This document shows positions 33,442 through 41,884 of a DNA stretch of 64,000 nucleotides, piece after piece. A program made the position numbers and the translations under genes. The notes under the pieces were generated by a model. The model was not told the DNA's origin. It saw only the letters and a program-made list of their open reading frames with translations, and did not search any database. Position 1 is the stretch's first letter; every line of letters starts with the position of its first letter. This stretch comes from Candidatus Fermentibacterota bacterium (lineage in GTDB: Bacteria; Fermentibacterota; Fermentibacteria; Fermentibacterales; Fermentibacteraceae): positions 21,672 to 85,671 of the forward strand of contig PDSZ01000019.1 of assembly GCA_002748705.1 (NCBI GenBank), read 5' to 3'.

Positions 33442-34044
33442 TTACGCCCTTCCTTCAAGAAGCTCGAACTGCCTGTGAAGACGGGCGATGACCATTCTGC
33501 TCACTCTCCGCAGTGTTTCAAACACCCCTTTGCCCTCTGAAGCAACAGATTCGAGACACGGAACCTTTGAGAGACCAAGTTCAGTTACTATACGGGAAAC
33601 CGGCATCGCATCCGGAAGATCCCTCTTATTGCACTGCAAAACAAGACTTACACCTTTTCTTTTCTGCGTTCTGAGGTTTTCCTTCAGGTCTCTGAGGCTC
33701 GCAATGTTTGCATCCATTCTGAACTCCTGAGAGTCAGCAACAAAAACGATACCATCCACTCCCTGAAGAATAAGCCTTCTGCTGTCTGAGTACATGGCCT
33801 GCCCGGGAACACTGTACAGGTGAAGCCTTATCTTGAACCCGTTAATCTCTCCGGAATCCAGAGGAAGAAAATCAAAAAAGAGGGTTCTCTCATTGCCTGC
33901 TGCAAGTGAGATGAGTTTACCCCTTGAATCAGCTGATACCTGACTATGGATATACTTCACATTGGTAGTTTTTCCGGAAAGACCCGGCCCGGCATAAACA
34001 AGCTTGCAGTCTATCTCTTTTGCACTGTAGCTAACCGTTGCCAT
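33442..34044 (-). CDS. MglA-like small GTPase (copy 2)
   Basis: 200-residue paralogue of the protein at 23552-24130. The P-loop is YAGPGLSGKTTNVKY, the G3 region LHLYSVPGQAMYSDSRR, G4 is CNKRDLP and the switch FFDFLPL is shared. The C-terminal helix is basic (VIARLHRQFELLEG). ATG 34044 is the start consistent with the family; an ATG nine bases upstream would also overlap tatA. It lies between tatA and the zinc-finger membrane protein. As in copy 1, no MglB-type regulator is next to it. Confidence 0.86.
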   Translation of the reverse strand: MATVSYSAKEIDCKLVYAGPGLSGKTTNVKYIHSQVSADSRGKLISLAAGNERTLFFDFLPLDSGEINGFKIRLHLYSVPGQAMYSDSRRLILQGVDGIVFVADSQEFRMDANIASLRDLKENLRTQKRKGVSLVLQCNKRDLPDAMPVSRIVTELGLSKVPCLESVASEGKGVFETLRRVSRMVIARLHRQFELLEGRA

Positions 34045-34049
34045 CAGAA

Positions 34050-34244
34050 TCACCCTTCATTGGTGTTCCGGGAATTCCCGTTTTTGCCGTGGTCTTCATC
34101 AAGGTCAGTCTCACGCATTCCCTTCTTGAACTGATTAAGAGATCTTCCGATGGAACGGGCGATCTCAGGTATCCTTTTTGCCCCGAAAAGGAGGAGCAGG
34201 ACAACCAGTATGACTATGAGTTCCACTGTTCCGATTCGACCCAA
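34050..34244 (-). CDS. tatA: Twin-arginine translocase subunit TatA/E
   Basis: 64 residues: an N-terminal membrane helix (ELIVILVVLLLLFG), the hinge FGAKRIPEIARSIGRSLNQF and a charged tail, the classic TatA/E layout. TatA rings form the channel that exports folded proteins, often with cofactors. TTG 34244 has AGGAGG seven bases upstream. TatC is not in the window. It ends six bases before the start of the MglA-like gene. Confidence 0.93.
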   Translation of the reverse strand: MGRIGTVELIVILVVLLLLFGAKRIPEIARSIGRSLNQFKKGMRETDLDEDHGKNGNSRNTNEG

Positions 34245-34262
34245 ATCAACCCTCCTGAGCTG

Positions 34263-34535
34263 TCAGAACCACTTGTATAAAACTCCGGTTACCGCAAGGC
34301 CGGCAAAGGTCATGATGTTGAGCCTTACCGCTATTTCAGAAAGCTGGAATCTGATAATATACAAATCAAAGCCCAGCGGCCCGATGGAAATCTCGGCGCT
34401 GCCGCCGAAGAACTGCCTGAGAGCCACTGAACTGTCCGGAAGAAGGGCGCAAACCGCCTCTCCCATTACAGTACCTGTTATCATCCCTGCCAGGGAGATA
34501 AATATCCAGAATCCTGTTGACCTTCCGTGCAGCAA
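34263..34535 (-). CDS. Small DUF4321-like membrane protein
   Basis: 90 residues with two or three membrane helices: GFWIFISLAGMITGTVMGEA, a middle amphipathic part, and LNIMTFAGLAVTGVLYKWF. The order (Gly-rich first helix, phosphate/leucine loop, then RLN before the last helix) resembles DUF4321 proteins, whose function is unknown. TTG 34535 with AAGGAA upstream is the likely start. It stands alone between the Gx transporter-like gene and tatA with short gaps on both sides. Confidence 0.6.
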   Translation of the reverse strand: MLHGRSTGFWIFISLAGMITGTVMGEAVCALLPDSSVALRQFFGGSAEISIGPLGFDLYIIRFQLSEIAVRLNIMTFAGLAVTGVLYKWF

Positions 34536-34563
34536 CTTGTTCCTTCCACACCTGTATTTTAAC

Positions 34564-35103
34564 TTAAGGTAAGTTCATTCGCAATGCTTCCAGTTCCGGC
34601 AGTTTTCTCATTATCCCTGCTGCAGCCATGCCTGTTATCGCTCCTGAAACTGTTCCCCAGAGGGACAGAACGGGCACAAGGGATTCAGAAGGAAGCTCAC
34701 TTAGTAATGCACCGGCAATGAAGAGCTGGGCCCAGAGTGATGCAACTGCTCCTGATGCTGAAACTGCCGGTAAAGAAACTTTCCCTTGAAAAACACTGTG
34801 CACACCTGCCATTACAATGGTGCTGGCAGCAGCGCCTGAAGCTGAGAGAAGAAATGCAGGGGTTGCTATGGTACCGGTAACAAGTGCCACTGCAGTAACT
34901 CTGGCAAAGTTCAGCTCAAGGGCTTTTAAAAAACCTGAACGGATTATCACAATAATCGCCGGTATGTTGGCAAGCCCAAGTCTCAGAAAAGGCAGCGGCC
35001 TGGGAACCATACTGTCCACAACACCCAGAACAGTGGCTGCAGCCACCAGCAGAGCTAATTCCCTGCGGCCTTCAGAAGACAATCTTCCACTTCCCTGAAA
35101 CAT
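34564..35103 (-). CDS. Gx transporter family / heptaprenyl diphosphate synthase component I-like protein
   Basis: 179 residues with five or six helices and the small-residue pattern of ECF-transporter S components. PLPFLRLGLANIPAIIVII and the TGTIATPAFLLSASGAAAS segment match the Gx/Hpre_diP_synt_I family. Members may import a precursor or assist quinone side-chain synthesis; the substrate is unknown. ATG 35103 would overlap the upstream GT4 gene by 49 bases, which is long; a TTG at 35082 is an alternative start. No NlpA- or ATPase-type partner is adjacent. Confidence 0.75.
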   Translation of the reverse strand: MFQGSGRLSSEGRRELALLVAAATVLGVVDSMVPRPLPFLRLGLANIPAIIVIIRSGFLKALELNFARVTAVALVTGTIATPAFLLSASGAAASTIVMAGVHSVFQGKVSLPAVSASGAVASLWAQLFIAGALLSELPSESLVPVLSLWGTVSGAITGMAAAGIMRKLPELEALRMNLP

Positions 35104-36122
35104 TTCTCAGCGCTGAACATGTCAACTGCCCTGGTTCGGGCTGCATTCCTCAGAGTTTTTTCACAGAGGGTTTCAAGCTTCTTCACTGAAGCTGCCAGAG
35201 CCTCAGGATCACCTGTGCGGAATGAGAGCCCTGTTGTACCGCTCTTGTTTACCCAGGAAACACCTGTTGCAAGGTTGCTGCTTATCACCGGTGTTCCGCA
35301 GGCCATTGCTTCCAGCTGAACCATACCATAGGCTTCACTTCTGTGAATGGAGGGAAGAATCAATGCCTTTGCGTTACGATAAAGGCGGATAAGCTGAGAA
35401 TCACTTACATTCTCCATCAGCTGAATGGAAAGATTCTTTCGGGAAGCAGTGCGACGAATACTATCAGCCATAGGACCGCCTCCGGCCATTATCAGCCTGA
35501 AGGTTTCAGGAAGAAGTTCCCAGGCTTTCAGCAGAACGCCTATTCCCTTGTAGGAACGGAACCTGCCCACAAACAGCCAGTAATCCCCTGAGGGCCTGGA
35601 ACAGGGAGAGAATCTTCCGGTATCCACACCTATGGGAATAACCCTGGTGTTATCAAGCTCCCTGAGAAACCGGGATGTGGTTCTGTATGTCTCGGAGGTT
35701 GCGACAACAGTTTCAGCTCCCTTGAGAAAACGCTTCAGCAGAGGCCCGTAAAGAGGAAGAAGAAATGCCTGTCTCACAATATCACTGTGATATGTTACAA
35801 TGTATGGTTTTCTTGCGCGGTCCGGAATTGAAAGCAATGCGGTAACAGCAGCAGGAAGAGGCACATGAAAATGTATTACATCTGCATCTGTCGTCATGAT
35901 TTTTCTTCTGTATTCAGGAGCTATGGGGTTGGAAAGCAACCTGAGTGAACAGGGCACCGGTGACACTTTGAATCCCCTTGAGAATCCCCCCTGACCTCCT
36001 GCTGTAACCACCTCCACATTGTGTCCCTGTTCTGCGCAGAAAGAGGAGAGATCATGTATGTAACGCTCAATGCCTCCGTTTACCGCCGGAAATACATCCT
36101 TGTATACCTGCAGCACTTTCAT
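35055..36122 (-). CDS. Glycosyltransferase family 4
   Basis: 355 residues, GT-B fold. The N-terminus DVFPAVNGGIERYIHDLS and the donor site SIHRSEAYGMVQLEAMACG with a usable E-x7-E pair are typical retaining GT4 features. It probably adds hexoses to a lipid-linked surface glycan at the inner membrane face. ATG 36122 fits the family and overlaps the next GT4 stop by four bases. It works next to a second GT4 and a sugar-nucleotide synthesising enzyme, suggesting a small polysaccharide module. Confidence 0.88.
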   Translation of the reverse strand: MKVLQVYKDVFPAVNGGIERYIHDLSSFCAEQGHNVEVVTAGGQGGFSRGFKVSPVPCSLRLLSNPIAPEYRRKIMTTDADVIHFHVPLPAAVTALLSIPDRARKPYIVTYHSDIVRQAFLLPLYGPLLKRFLKGAETVVATSETYRTTSRFLRELDNTRVIPIGVDTGRFSPCSRPSGDYWLFVGRFRSYKGIGVLLKAWELLPETFRLIMAGGGPMADSIRRTASRKNLSIQLMENVSDSQLIRLYRNAKALILPSIHRSEAYGMVQLEAMACGTPVISSNLATGVSWVNKSGTTGLSFRTGDPEALAASVKKLETLCEKTLRNAARTRAVDMFSAEKCFREVEDCLLKAAGN

Positions 36123-37150
36123 GAAACTGCCGCCCTGTAGCATTCAAGGGTTTCAGACGCAGTTTTCTCAAGGGATAACTCACCTGCAAAATTTCTCAGA
36201 TCATCAGGCGAGAATTCAGTTTCAAGAGCATTTAAAACAGCAGCTGCAATGGATTCCGGACTATCTCCTGCAATACCGGAAGCCACATTTCCGTATATCT
36301 CTGTGAGAGCCTTTGCCGGGCCGATTACAAAAGGAGTTCCGGCAGCAGCAGATTCAAGGGGAGGAAGGCCGAAACCTTCGTAAATACTTGGATACACCAT
36401 GAGCCTGGCTCCTGTCATGGCACTCATTATCATCCTGTCGCTCACAGAACCTGTCCAGCGAACCCCTTCTGTATTCTCAAGGGCTTTTCTCAACAGGGAA
36501 GGGCCCCATCCCCACCTGCCGGTTACTGCCAGTGTAAGACCTGAGTGAACCCTTCGAATATCTTTCCATGCGGCAAGAAGGTTTCCAATGTTCTTTCTGG
36601 GTTCCACTGTTCCTGTATAGAGTATGTATTCCCCGGTGATTCCTGTAGCCTGCCGGAAAAGTTCATCTGTTTCACTGTTATCAGGAGCAGACAGATAAAC
36701 ACATTTACTCTCAAGGCCCAGAAGCTCCTTTATTTCGCCTGCTGTGAAAAAGCTGTCTGCTATTATCAGTGCGGCTCTCTTTGCAACTTCGGGAAACTTC
36801 AGCCGGTAATAAAGACCTCTGACAGCTCCGAACCACTCAGGATGCCTCATGAAAGCCATATCGTGAACAGTTACAGCATATGGAATTCCTGAAGGAACAG
36901 AGCCTCCGAACGCAGGAAGGTGCAGCAGATCATACTTCTCCCTGCGAAGATGCCTGCGCACAGAAAGGTTCTCTGCCAGAAGCTTGCCGGCAGTTGTCCT
37001 TGTGCCCTGCGCCAGAGCTTTCACTGAAGAAGCTCCGATAAGCTGGAAACCCTTCAGAAGCCTTCTGGTATAGACACCTGTTCCGCCGCGGTTGGAACCT
37101 GAAGCGGCATAGAGGGCTGTTTTTGGATCAGATGCAGGTAACAGAGTCAT
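36119..37150 (-). CDS. Glycosyltransferase family 4
   Basis: 343 residues. The glycine-rich acceptor loop is SNRGGTGVYTRRLLKGF, the middle linker YILYTGTVEPRKNIGNLLAAW and the donor site PSIYEGFGLPPLESAAAGTP with the E-x7-E pair. Closest in layout to mannosyl- or rhamnosyl-type GT4 enzymes of O-antigen pathways. ATG 37150 is chosen because the GT-B first strand begins shortly after; a start at 37183 is possible. It overlaps the nucleotidyltransferase by about 23 bases. Confidence 0.87.
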   Translation of the reverse strand: MTLLPASDPKTALYAASGSNRGGTGVYTRRLLKGFQLIGASSVKALAQGTRTTAGKLLAENLSVRRHLRREKYDLLHLPAFGGSVPSGIPYAVTVHDMAFMRHPEWFGAVRGLYYRLKFPEVAKRAALIIADSFFTAGEIKELLGLESKCVYLSAPDNSETDELFRQATGITGEYILYTGTVEPRKNIGNLLAAWKDIRRVHSGLTLAVTGRWGWGPSLLRKALENTEGVRWTGSVSDRMIMSAMTGARLMVYPSIYEGFGLPPLESAAAGTPFVIGPAKALTEIYGNVASGIAGDSPESIAAAVLNALETEFSPDDLRNFAGELSLEKTASETLECYRAAVS

Positions 37151-38108
37151 CACCTGTGAAGAGTCTGCCTGGCCTTCCTTCAACGGAAGTACGATCGCCG
37201 GTCACAGAACCTTCAAGATTCACCTGGGACACTAAAGAATCATCGCAGATAATAGAATCGGATATCCGTGAGTCACATATGGTGACATTTCTGCCGCAGG
37301 AGACGAATGGTCCTACTACTGAGTTTTTCAGTACAGTTCCCTCTTGAAAGAAACAGGGTTCTATAACAACAGAGTTCTTCAGAACAGGCGTTCCAGCCCC
37401 GCCGTTCTCTTTAAGAAGTATTCTGTTGGTCTCGATAAGTGTTTCCGGTTTGCCGCAGTCATACCAGCCCTGAATATTCAGCGTGCCGAAAGGTTCACCG
37501 TTCTGAAGCATGAGCTGCATTGCATCGGTAAGCTGGTACTCACCTCTTGTTCTGGTATTCTTTTCTTTCAGCTGCCGGCAGTACTCCATTAGTTTTCTGC
37601 CGCTGGCAAAATAGTAAACTCCTACAATGGCCAGATTGCTTATGGGTTCAGATGGCTTCTCAACCAGTTTCTTCACCTGTCCGTTCTCCATTAAAACAAC
37701 ACCGAAACGGGAAGGATCATCCACTGGAGCTGTAACTATCAGGTTTCTGGTCTCCCCCTTTAGAACAGACAGGTCGGCGGAAAAAAGAGTGTCACCGAGA
37801 ACAACCATTGAAGGGCTGTCGGTGGTGTATTCCTCAGCCAGAAGAACAGCAGAAGCAAGGCCGTCAGCACTCTCCTGAACAGCAAAATCAACCAGAATAT
37901 CAGGATACCCGCTTCTGGCCCAGTCAACAATTTCCTGCCCCAGGTAACCTGTTATAAGGGTTATGTGATCCACTCCTGCATCCTTCAGTGTATCCATCAC
38001 ATGGGCAAGCATCGGCCTGCCTGCCACAGGCAGAAGAGGCTTGGGTTTCGACCATGTAAGCGGGCGCATACGGGTTCCCTTCCCTGCAGCAGGGATGATA
38101 CAGTGCAT
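37128..38108 (-). CDS. Sugar-1-phosphate nucleotidyltransferase with C-terminal left-handed helix
   Basis: 326 residues. The N-terminal pyrophosphorylase signature IIPAAGKGTRMRPLTWSKPK and the DTLFSADLSV region mark an NTP:sugar-phosphate transferase of the long RmlA/GlmU-like type. Residues about 240-320 contain hexapeptide repeats (GTPVLKNSVVIEPC, GTVLKNSVVGPF), a left-handed beta-helix that usually controls assembly or regulation. It makes an activated sugar (glucose, mannose or N-acetylglucosamine; not decidable) for the adjacent glycosyltransferases. It starts three bases after the ptsI stop codon (38112). Confidence 0.87.
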   Translation of the reverse strand: MHCIIPAAGKGTRMRPLTWSKPKPLLPVAGRPMLAHVMDTLKDAGVDHITLITGYLGQEIVDWARSGYPDILVDFAVQESADGLASAVLLAEEYTTDSPSMVVLGDTLFSADLSVLKGETRNLIVTAPVDDPSRFGVVLMENGQVKKLVEKPSEPISNLAIVGVYYFASGRKLMEYCRQLKEKNTRTRGEYQLTDAMQLMLQNGEPFGTLNIQGWYDCGKPETLIETNRILLKENGGAGTPVLKNSVVIEPCFFQEGTVLKNSVVGPFVSCGRNVTICDSRISDSIICDDSLVSQVNLEGSVTGDRTSVEGRPGRLFTGDDSVTCI

Positions 38109-38111
38109 CTT

Positions 38112-39875
38112 CTATCCTCCGTTTTTCCAGGAATTCTCGTTAAGCAGAATCTCAGGGTATTTTCCAACCACATAGCTGTGGACCTTCGCTCTGACAGCCA
38201 GACCGGTTTCCATGGACAGGGACTGTTCAGCAATTTCCCTGGAACCGTGGGTTGTAACTACTGCTATCATCTTCTTCACATCAGGAATAAGCGGCGGGGA
38301 AACACTCAGTTCGTCCACACCGAACCCCAGAAGAAGCGGTACCGCCAGCGGATCACCTGCCATTGCTCCGCAGACCCCTACCCACTTCTTTTTTTCGTGG
38401 CAGATGCGAACCACTTTGTCAATCTGCCTGAGAACAGCAGGATGAAAATTGTCATACAGTTCAGCAACTCTGGGGTTGCCTCTGTCAACAGCAAGGGTGT
38501 ACTGGGTAAGGTCGTTTGTGCCGATTGATACAAAGTCTACCCAGGGGAGCATAAGGTCCAGAATACTCACAGTAGCCGGTGTTTCTACCATTATTCCAAC
38601 CTTAAGCGACCGGTCGTACGGAATACCTGAAACGTCCAGATCATTTCTTATCGCAGCAAGAAGATCATGAAGCCTTCTCAGCTGCTCAACATGGGTTACC
38701 ATAGGGAACATGAGCCTTACATTTCCCCTTGAAGAGGCTCTGAAAATGGCCCTCAGCTGGGTTGAGAACTCGGCAGGCCTGTCGAGACATATTCGCACTG
38801 CTCTGTATCCGAGAAAAGGGTTTGCTTCAGGAACAGAATCAAAACCTGCTCTGAATTTGTCTCCTCCCATGTCAAAGGTTCTTATTATGACAGGTTCAGG
38901 ATCAAGGCTGGCTGCAACATGTTCGTAAATCTGAAACTGGGCCTCCTCCTGGGTTGCGTCCTCGCTTATAAGACGAATAAATTCTGTTCTGAAGAGACCT
39001 ATGCCGTCTGCGTTTACCTTTTTCACAAGTTCAACTTCATGGGGAAGTTCAATATTTGCAGCAAGTTCCACTCTGCAACCGTCACCTGTAACCGCCGGGC
39101 CTGTACTTTGCGTCTGCAGCAGGTGCTCTGCCTCAAGAAATCGGTCTCTTACCTTGCTGTGATAATCAATTTCTTCTTCAGTTGGATTTACAATCACATA
39201 TCCATGAAGTCCGTCAACAATTATTGTGTCCCCTGTGCGGAGATTACCTGTAAGGTTTCGCAAACCAACCACAGCAGGAATGCCGAGGCTTCTTGCAAGA
39301 ATGGAAGTGTGGGATGTTTCGCCGCCCATATCTGTTGCAAAGGCCAGAATTCGGGCAGGATCAAAACCTGCTGTTTCTGAAGGGTCCAGATCTTTTGCCA
39401 CCATTATGGAAGGTTCCTGCATGGTAACAGCTCCTGGAGCTGCCCTTCCGGAAAGCTTGGCCAGAACCCTTCTTCCCACATCACTTACATCAGCCACCCG
39501 TTCTCTGAGGTAGGGATCGGTCATTTTGCTGAACTTGTTCACTACATCGCTGAGTGTTCTGCTCAGAGCGTACTCGGCGTTTACCTGTTCATCCCTGATA
39601 CAGGATTCCACATCAGCTGCAATTGTAGGGTCCTGAAGGAGAAGCAGAAGAAACTCCAGTATCTGCCTTCCTTCAACCACATCCCCCACTGAGTCGGCAA
39701 TGTTTTCAAGGTCATGCCTTACATCGGCTACAGCTTTGAAGAAACGGTCTGTCTCAGGCTGGATCTGTTCAGGGGAGAGGGCTATTCTGGCAACCGCCTG
39801 AAGTGGTTCCTGCTTCATCACCAGAGCTGGCCCTACAACTACCCCGTGAGAGGCTGGAATTCCCCTGTAAAGCAT
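38112..39875 (-). CDS. ptsI: PTS enzyme I (phosphoenolpyruvate-protein phosphotransferase)
   Basis: Takes phosphate from phosphoenolpyruvate and passes it to HPr. 587 residues, the normal length. The phosphorylated His lies in GGETSHTSILARSLGIPAV. The PEP-binding barrel has GLFRTEFI and RTFDMGGDK, and the catalytic Cys is in WVGVCGAMAGDP. No GAF domain, so this is the ordinary EI and not the nitrogen-type EI-Ntr by architecture. It overlaps ptsH by one base and stands in the hprK-ptsH-ptsI unit. No sugar permease (EIIBC) is in the window. Confidence 0.96.
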   Translation of the reverse strand: MLYRGIPASHGVVVGPALVMKQEPLQAVARIALSPEQIQPETDRFFKAVADVRHDLENIADSVGDVVEGRQILEFLLLLLQDPTIAADVESCIRDEQVNAEYALSRTLSDVVNKFSKMTDPYLRERVADVSDVGRRVLAKLSGRAAPGAVTMQEPSIMVAKDLDPSETAGFDPARILAFATDMGGETSHTSILARSLGIPAVVGLRNLTGNLRTGDTIIVDGLHGYVIVNPTEEEIDYHSKVRDRFLEAEHLLQTQSTGPAVTGDGCRVELAANIELPHEVELVKKVNADGIGLFRTEFIRLISEDATQEEAQFQIYEHVAASLDPEPVIIRTFDMGGDKFRAGFDSVPEANPFLGYRAVRICLDRPAEFSTQLRAIFRASSRGNVRLMFPMVTHVEQLRRLHDLLAAIRNDLDVSGIPYDRSLKVGIMVETPATVSILDLMLPWVDFVSIGTNDLTQYTLAVDRGNPRVAELYDNFHPAVLRQIDKVVRICHEKKKWVGVCGAMAGDPLAVPLLLGFGVDELSVSPPLIPDVKKMIAVVTTHGSREIAEQSLSMETGLAVRAKVHSYVVGKYPEILLNENSWKNGG

Positions 39876-40147
39876 CAGAGCAACTCTTCTCCGAAACCGG
39901 ACCTGATCACATCAGCCACTGCCTCCATTGCTTCATCAGCATCGTCACCTTCAGCAGAAACTGTTACTTCAGATCCCCCTGAGGCAGCAAGAGTCATAAC
40001 TCCCATTATGCTTTTGGCGTTTACCCTGTCTTCATTGTTCTCAATCCATACATCAGAATCATACTCCACCGCTGCCCTGACAATAAGTGCCGCCGGTCTC
40101 GCATGTATGCCTAATTTGTTCGGAACTCTTACCTTTACACTGGTCAT
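39875..40147 (-). CDS. ptsH: HPr phosphocarrier protein
   Basis: 90 residues. His15 in GIHARPAALIV is the site phosphorylated by enzyme I. Ser46 in RVNAKSIMGVM is the regulatory serine phosphorylated by HPr kinase, whose gene is next to this one. Both sites are therefore intact and regulation by Ser phosphorylation is expected. ATG 40147 overlaps the hprK stop by four bases. Confidence 0.95.
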   Translation of the reverse strand: MTSVKVRVPNKLGIHARPAALIVRAAVEYDSDVWIENNEDRVNAKSIMGVMTLAASGGSEVTVSAEGDDADEAMEAVADVIRSGFGEELL

Positions 40148-41109
40148 TCCTCTTCCCTGCCTCTACCCATTCGGGAAATAAGTGCTTTGTTCAGTCGCTC
40201 AGCGGAAGTAAATCCGGATTTCCTGTACTGCATGTTCATCATGGCTGCAACCTCAAGAAGAAGTGTGAGGTTTCTTCCAGGGAGCACAGGAATTTCCATA
40301 AGAGGGATATCCACACCGAGAATGTTCATGGTTTTTCTCTCAAGGCCGGATCTTTCCGCCTCGTCAATTATACCTGCATCAATCAGTCTTACAGCAAGAT
40401 CAACAGTCTGTCTCTCCCTTGTTGCTCCCAGGCCATAAAGCTCCGCTATGTCCACAAAACCGATACCCCTTATTTCCATAAAAAAGCCGATCAGGGCATC
40501 TCCTGTGCCGATAAGCCTTTCCTGAGCCCTTCTCACCCTTACAAGGTCGTCAGCCACCAGACGATGCCCCCTCTCAACAAGACCGAGAACCGCTTCGCTC
40601 TTTCCAATGGCGCTTCTGCCCATGACAAGAAGACCTTCGCCAAACACATCCACCATTGTTGCGTGAAGGGATACATGGGGCGCAAATACCTCTCCCAGAA
40701 AACTGTTCAGGTCATGAATAAGAGGTGTTGTATCCCTGGGAGAGACAAAAAGAGTCGACCCTGCTTCAAAGGCTGCCGCAAGAAGCTCATCAGGAGGCTC
40801 AAGACCCTTGGTAACAATGCTGCAGACAACTGGAAACCCGAAAACACCGGCAATGGCAGAGTGCCTTGCGCCTGCGTCAAGTTCCCTGAGAAGGGTTATC
40901 TCAGTTTCTCCGAATATCTGTATCCTGTTGTGCATAAAGTTGTTGGTGTACCCTGTAAGGCAAAGACCAGGACGACTTATATCAGGGGATACGATTTTTC
41001 TCTCGTATCCCCTGACACCGGTTAATGACGAAATCTGAAGTCTGCCGGAGAGTTTCTCACTGAGAACTCCAACTGTAAGTTTTGATGGATCGGGATAACG
41101 ATCCTGCAA
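40144..41109 (-). CDS. hprK: HPr kinase/phosphorylase
   Basis: Phosphorylates or dephosphorylates HPr on Ser46 according to energy state. 321 residues: N-terminal MurF-like domain, then the kinase with P-loop MGRSAIGKSEAVLGL (GxSxxGKS) and the region HRLVADDLVRV. The signature IEIRGIGFVDI-type segment reads EIRGIGFVDIAELYG. TTG 41109 lies three bases after the hpf stop. Neighbours hpf, ptsH and ptsI mirror the hpf-ptsN-type regions of Proteobacteria but without EIIA or rapZ. Confidence 0.95.
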   Translation of the reverse strand: MQDRYPDPSKLTVGVLSEKLSGRLQISSLTGVRGYERKIVSPDISRPGLCLTGYTNNFMHNRIQIFGETEITLLRELDAGARHSAIAGVFGFPVVCSIVTKGLEPPDELLAAAFEAGSTLFVSPRDTTPLIHDLNSFLGEVFAPHVSLHATMVDVFGEGLLVMGRSAIGKSEAVLGLVERGHRLVADDLVRVRRAQERLIGTGDALIGFFMEIRGIGFVDIAELYGLGATRERQTVDLAVRLIDAGIIDEAERSGLERKTMNILGVDIPLMEIPVLPGRNLTLLLEVAAMMNMQYRKSGFTSAERLNKALISRMGRGREEE

Positions 41110-41111
41110 TG

Positions 41112-41660
41112 TCAGCCCTTTCGGGTAAGCTCCACAACCTGCGTCACACCGCTGGTTGTGCGATAGGCACTGCTCAGAGTGTCAGTTTCCGTGTTGTAGA
41201 AAATGAGCACATCATCAGAACCCCTTACCTCGAACTCGGTCATTGCCTGATTGGTAGTAAATCTTTCCAGTTTGCTGTTGTCCCTGAGAAGAACAGGAGC
41301 ATCCATCTCTGAAGGCTCGGCAGCTATATACCAGGTACCGGACTCGGTGGATTTGGAACTGTGCTGTCTTTTCGGATGGTCATGGTGCGTTTCCTTGAAC
41401 TTCCTCAGCTGTCGCTCAAGGTTGCTTGCGCAGTGGTCAAATGCGAAGTACATGTCATGGCTCTCGGATCTTGAGTCAAGCCTGACCCTGTCGCCTCTGA
41501 GCTGCACATGAGAATGATTCATGCCGGAAGTAAGCTCCAGAATCACATGGACATCATCTATTCCATCGTAGAAACGATCAAGCATGGACAGCTTTTCCTC
41601 TACATGGTTTTTCAGAGCGTCTGTAAGGTCGAAGTGTCTCGCGCTGATCTCGATGTTCAT
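41112..41660 (-). CDS. hpf: Ribosome hibernation-promoting factor (long form)
   Basis: 182 residues. The N-terminal HPF/YfiA fold (MNIEISARHFDLTDALKNH to about residue 100) binds in the decoding region of idle 30S subunits. The C-terminal segment (residues 120-182, VLLRDNSKLERFTTNQAMTE) is the dimerisation domain that pairs 70S ribosomes into 100S particles. AGGAG seven bases before ATG 41660 decides the start. A consensus promoter (41767-41795) and an attenuator-like hairpin (41694-41733) lie in front, so expression is probably controlled in the leader. It heads the hprK-ptsH-ptsI unit. Confidence 0.94.
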   Translation of the reverse strand: MNIEISARHFDLTDALKNHVEEKLSMLDRFYDGIDDVHVILELTSGMNHSHVQLRGDRVRLDSRSESHDMYFAFDHCASNLERQLRKFKETHHDHPKRQHSSKSTESGTWYIAAEPSEMDAPVLLRDNSKLERFTTNQAMTEFEVRGSDDVLIFYNTETDTLSSAYRTTSGVTQVVELTRKG

Positions 41661-41693
41661 GGTAACTCCTTTCGGGTTAACGGAAGCGCAATT

Positions 41694-41733
41694 AAAAAAC
41701 CGCCATCCCCGGCATTTGTGCGGGAAAAGCGGC
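41694..41733 (-). terminator. Terminator-like hairpin in the hpf leader
   Basis: On the minus strand a two-tier stem (outer CCGC/GCGG, inner CCCG/CGGG with a symmetric four-base internal loop and nine-base end loop) is followed directly by six T. It lies downstream of the predicted hpf promoter and upstream of the hpf Shine-Dalgarno site, so it would act as an attenuator. Stem lengths are short; termination efficiency is uncertain. Confidence 0.5.
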
Positions 41734-41766
41734 AAAAAGAGAAAATGCTTCCGATTTCACACTTGG

Positions 41767-41795
41767 ATAATACCCACAGCACTGGTGGCGGTCAA
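41767..41795 (-). promoter_or_regulatory. Sigma-70-type promoter for hpf
   Basis: On the minus strand TTGACC (41795-41790) and TATTAT (41772-41767) are 17 bases apart. Transcription would start near 41760, leaving a leader of about 100 bases that contains the hairpin plus T-run. No other promoter of comparable fit was seen between hpf and gatE. Confidence 0.65.
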
Positions 41796-41884
41796 TGGTC
41801 AGCAGAGTTTACCCGAATGACTGCAGTTGTTATTTTTTATCCTCATCAGAACAGTATTTTCTCAATTATCGAAAGGAAACTTTC

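Noticed and set aside
41680..41720. Sigma-54 promoter in the hpf leader (TGGC...TTGC on the minus strand)
   Set aside because: The GG to GC distance is 13 bases where 10 is required; the sigma-70 promoter nearby fits much better.
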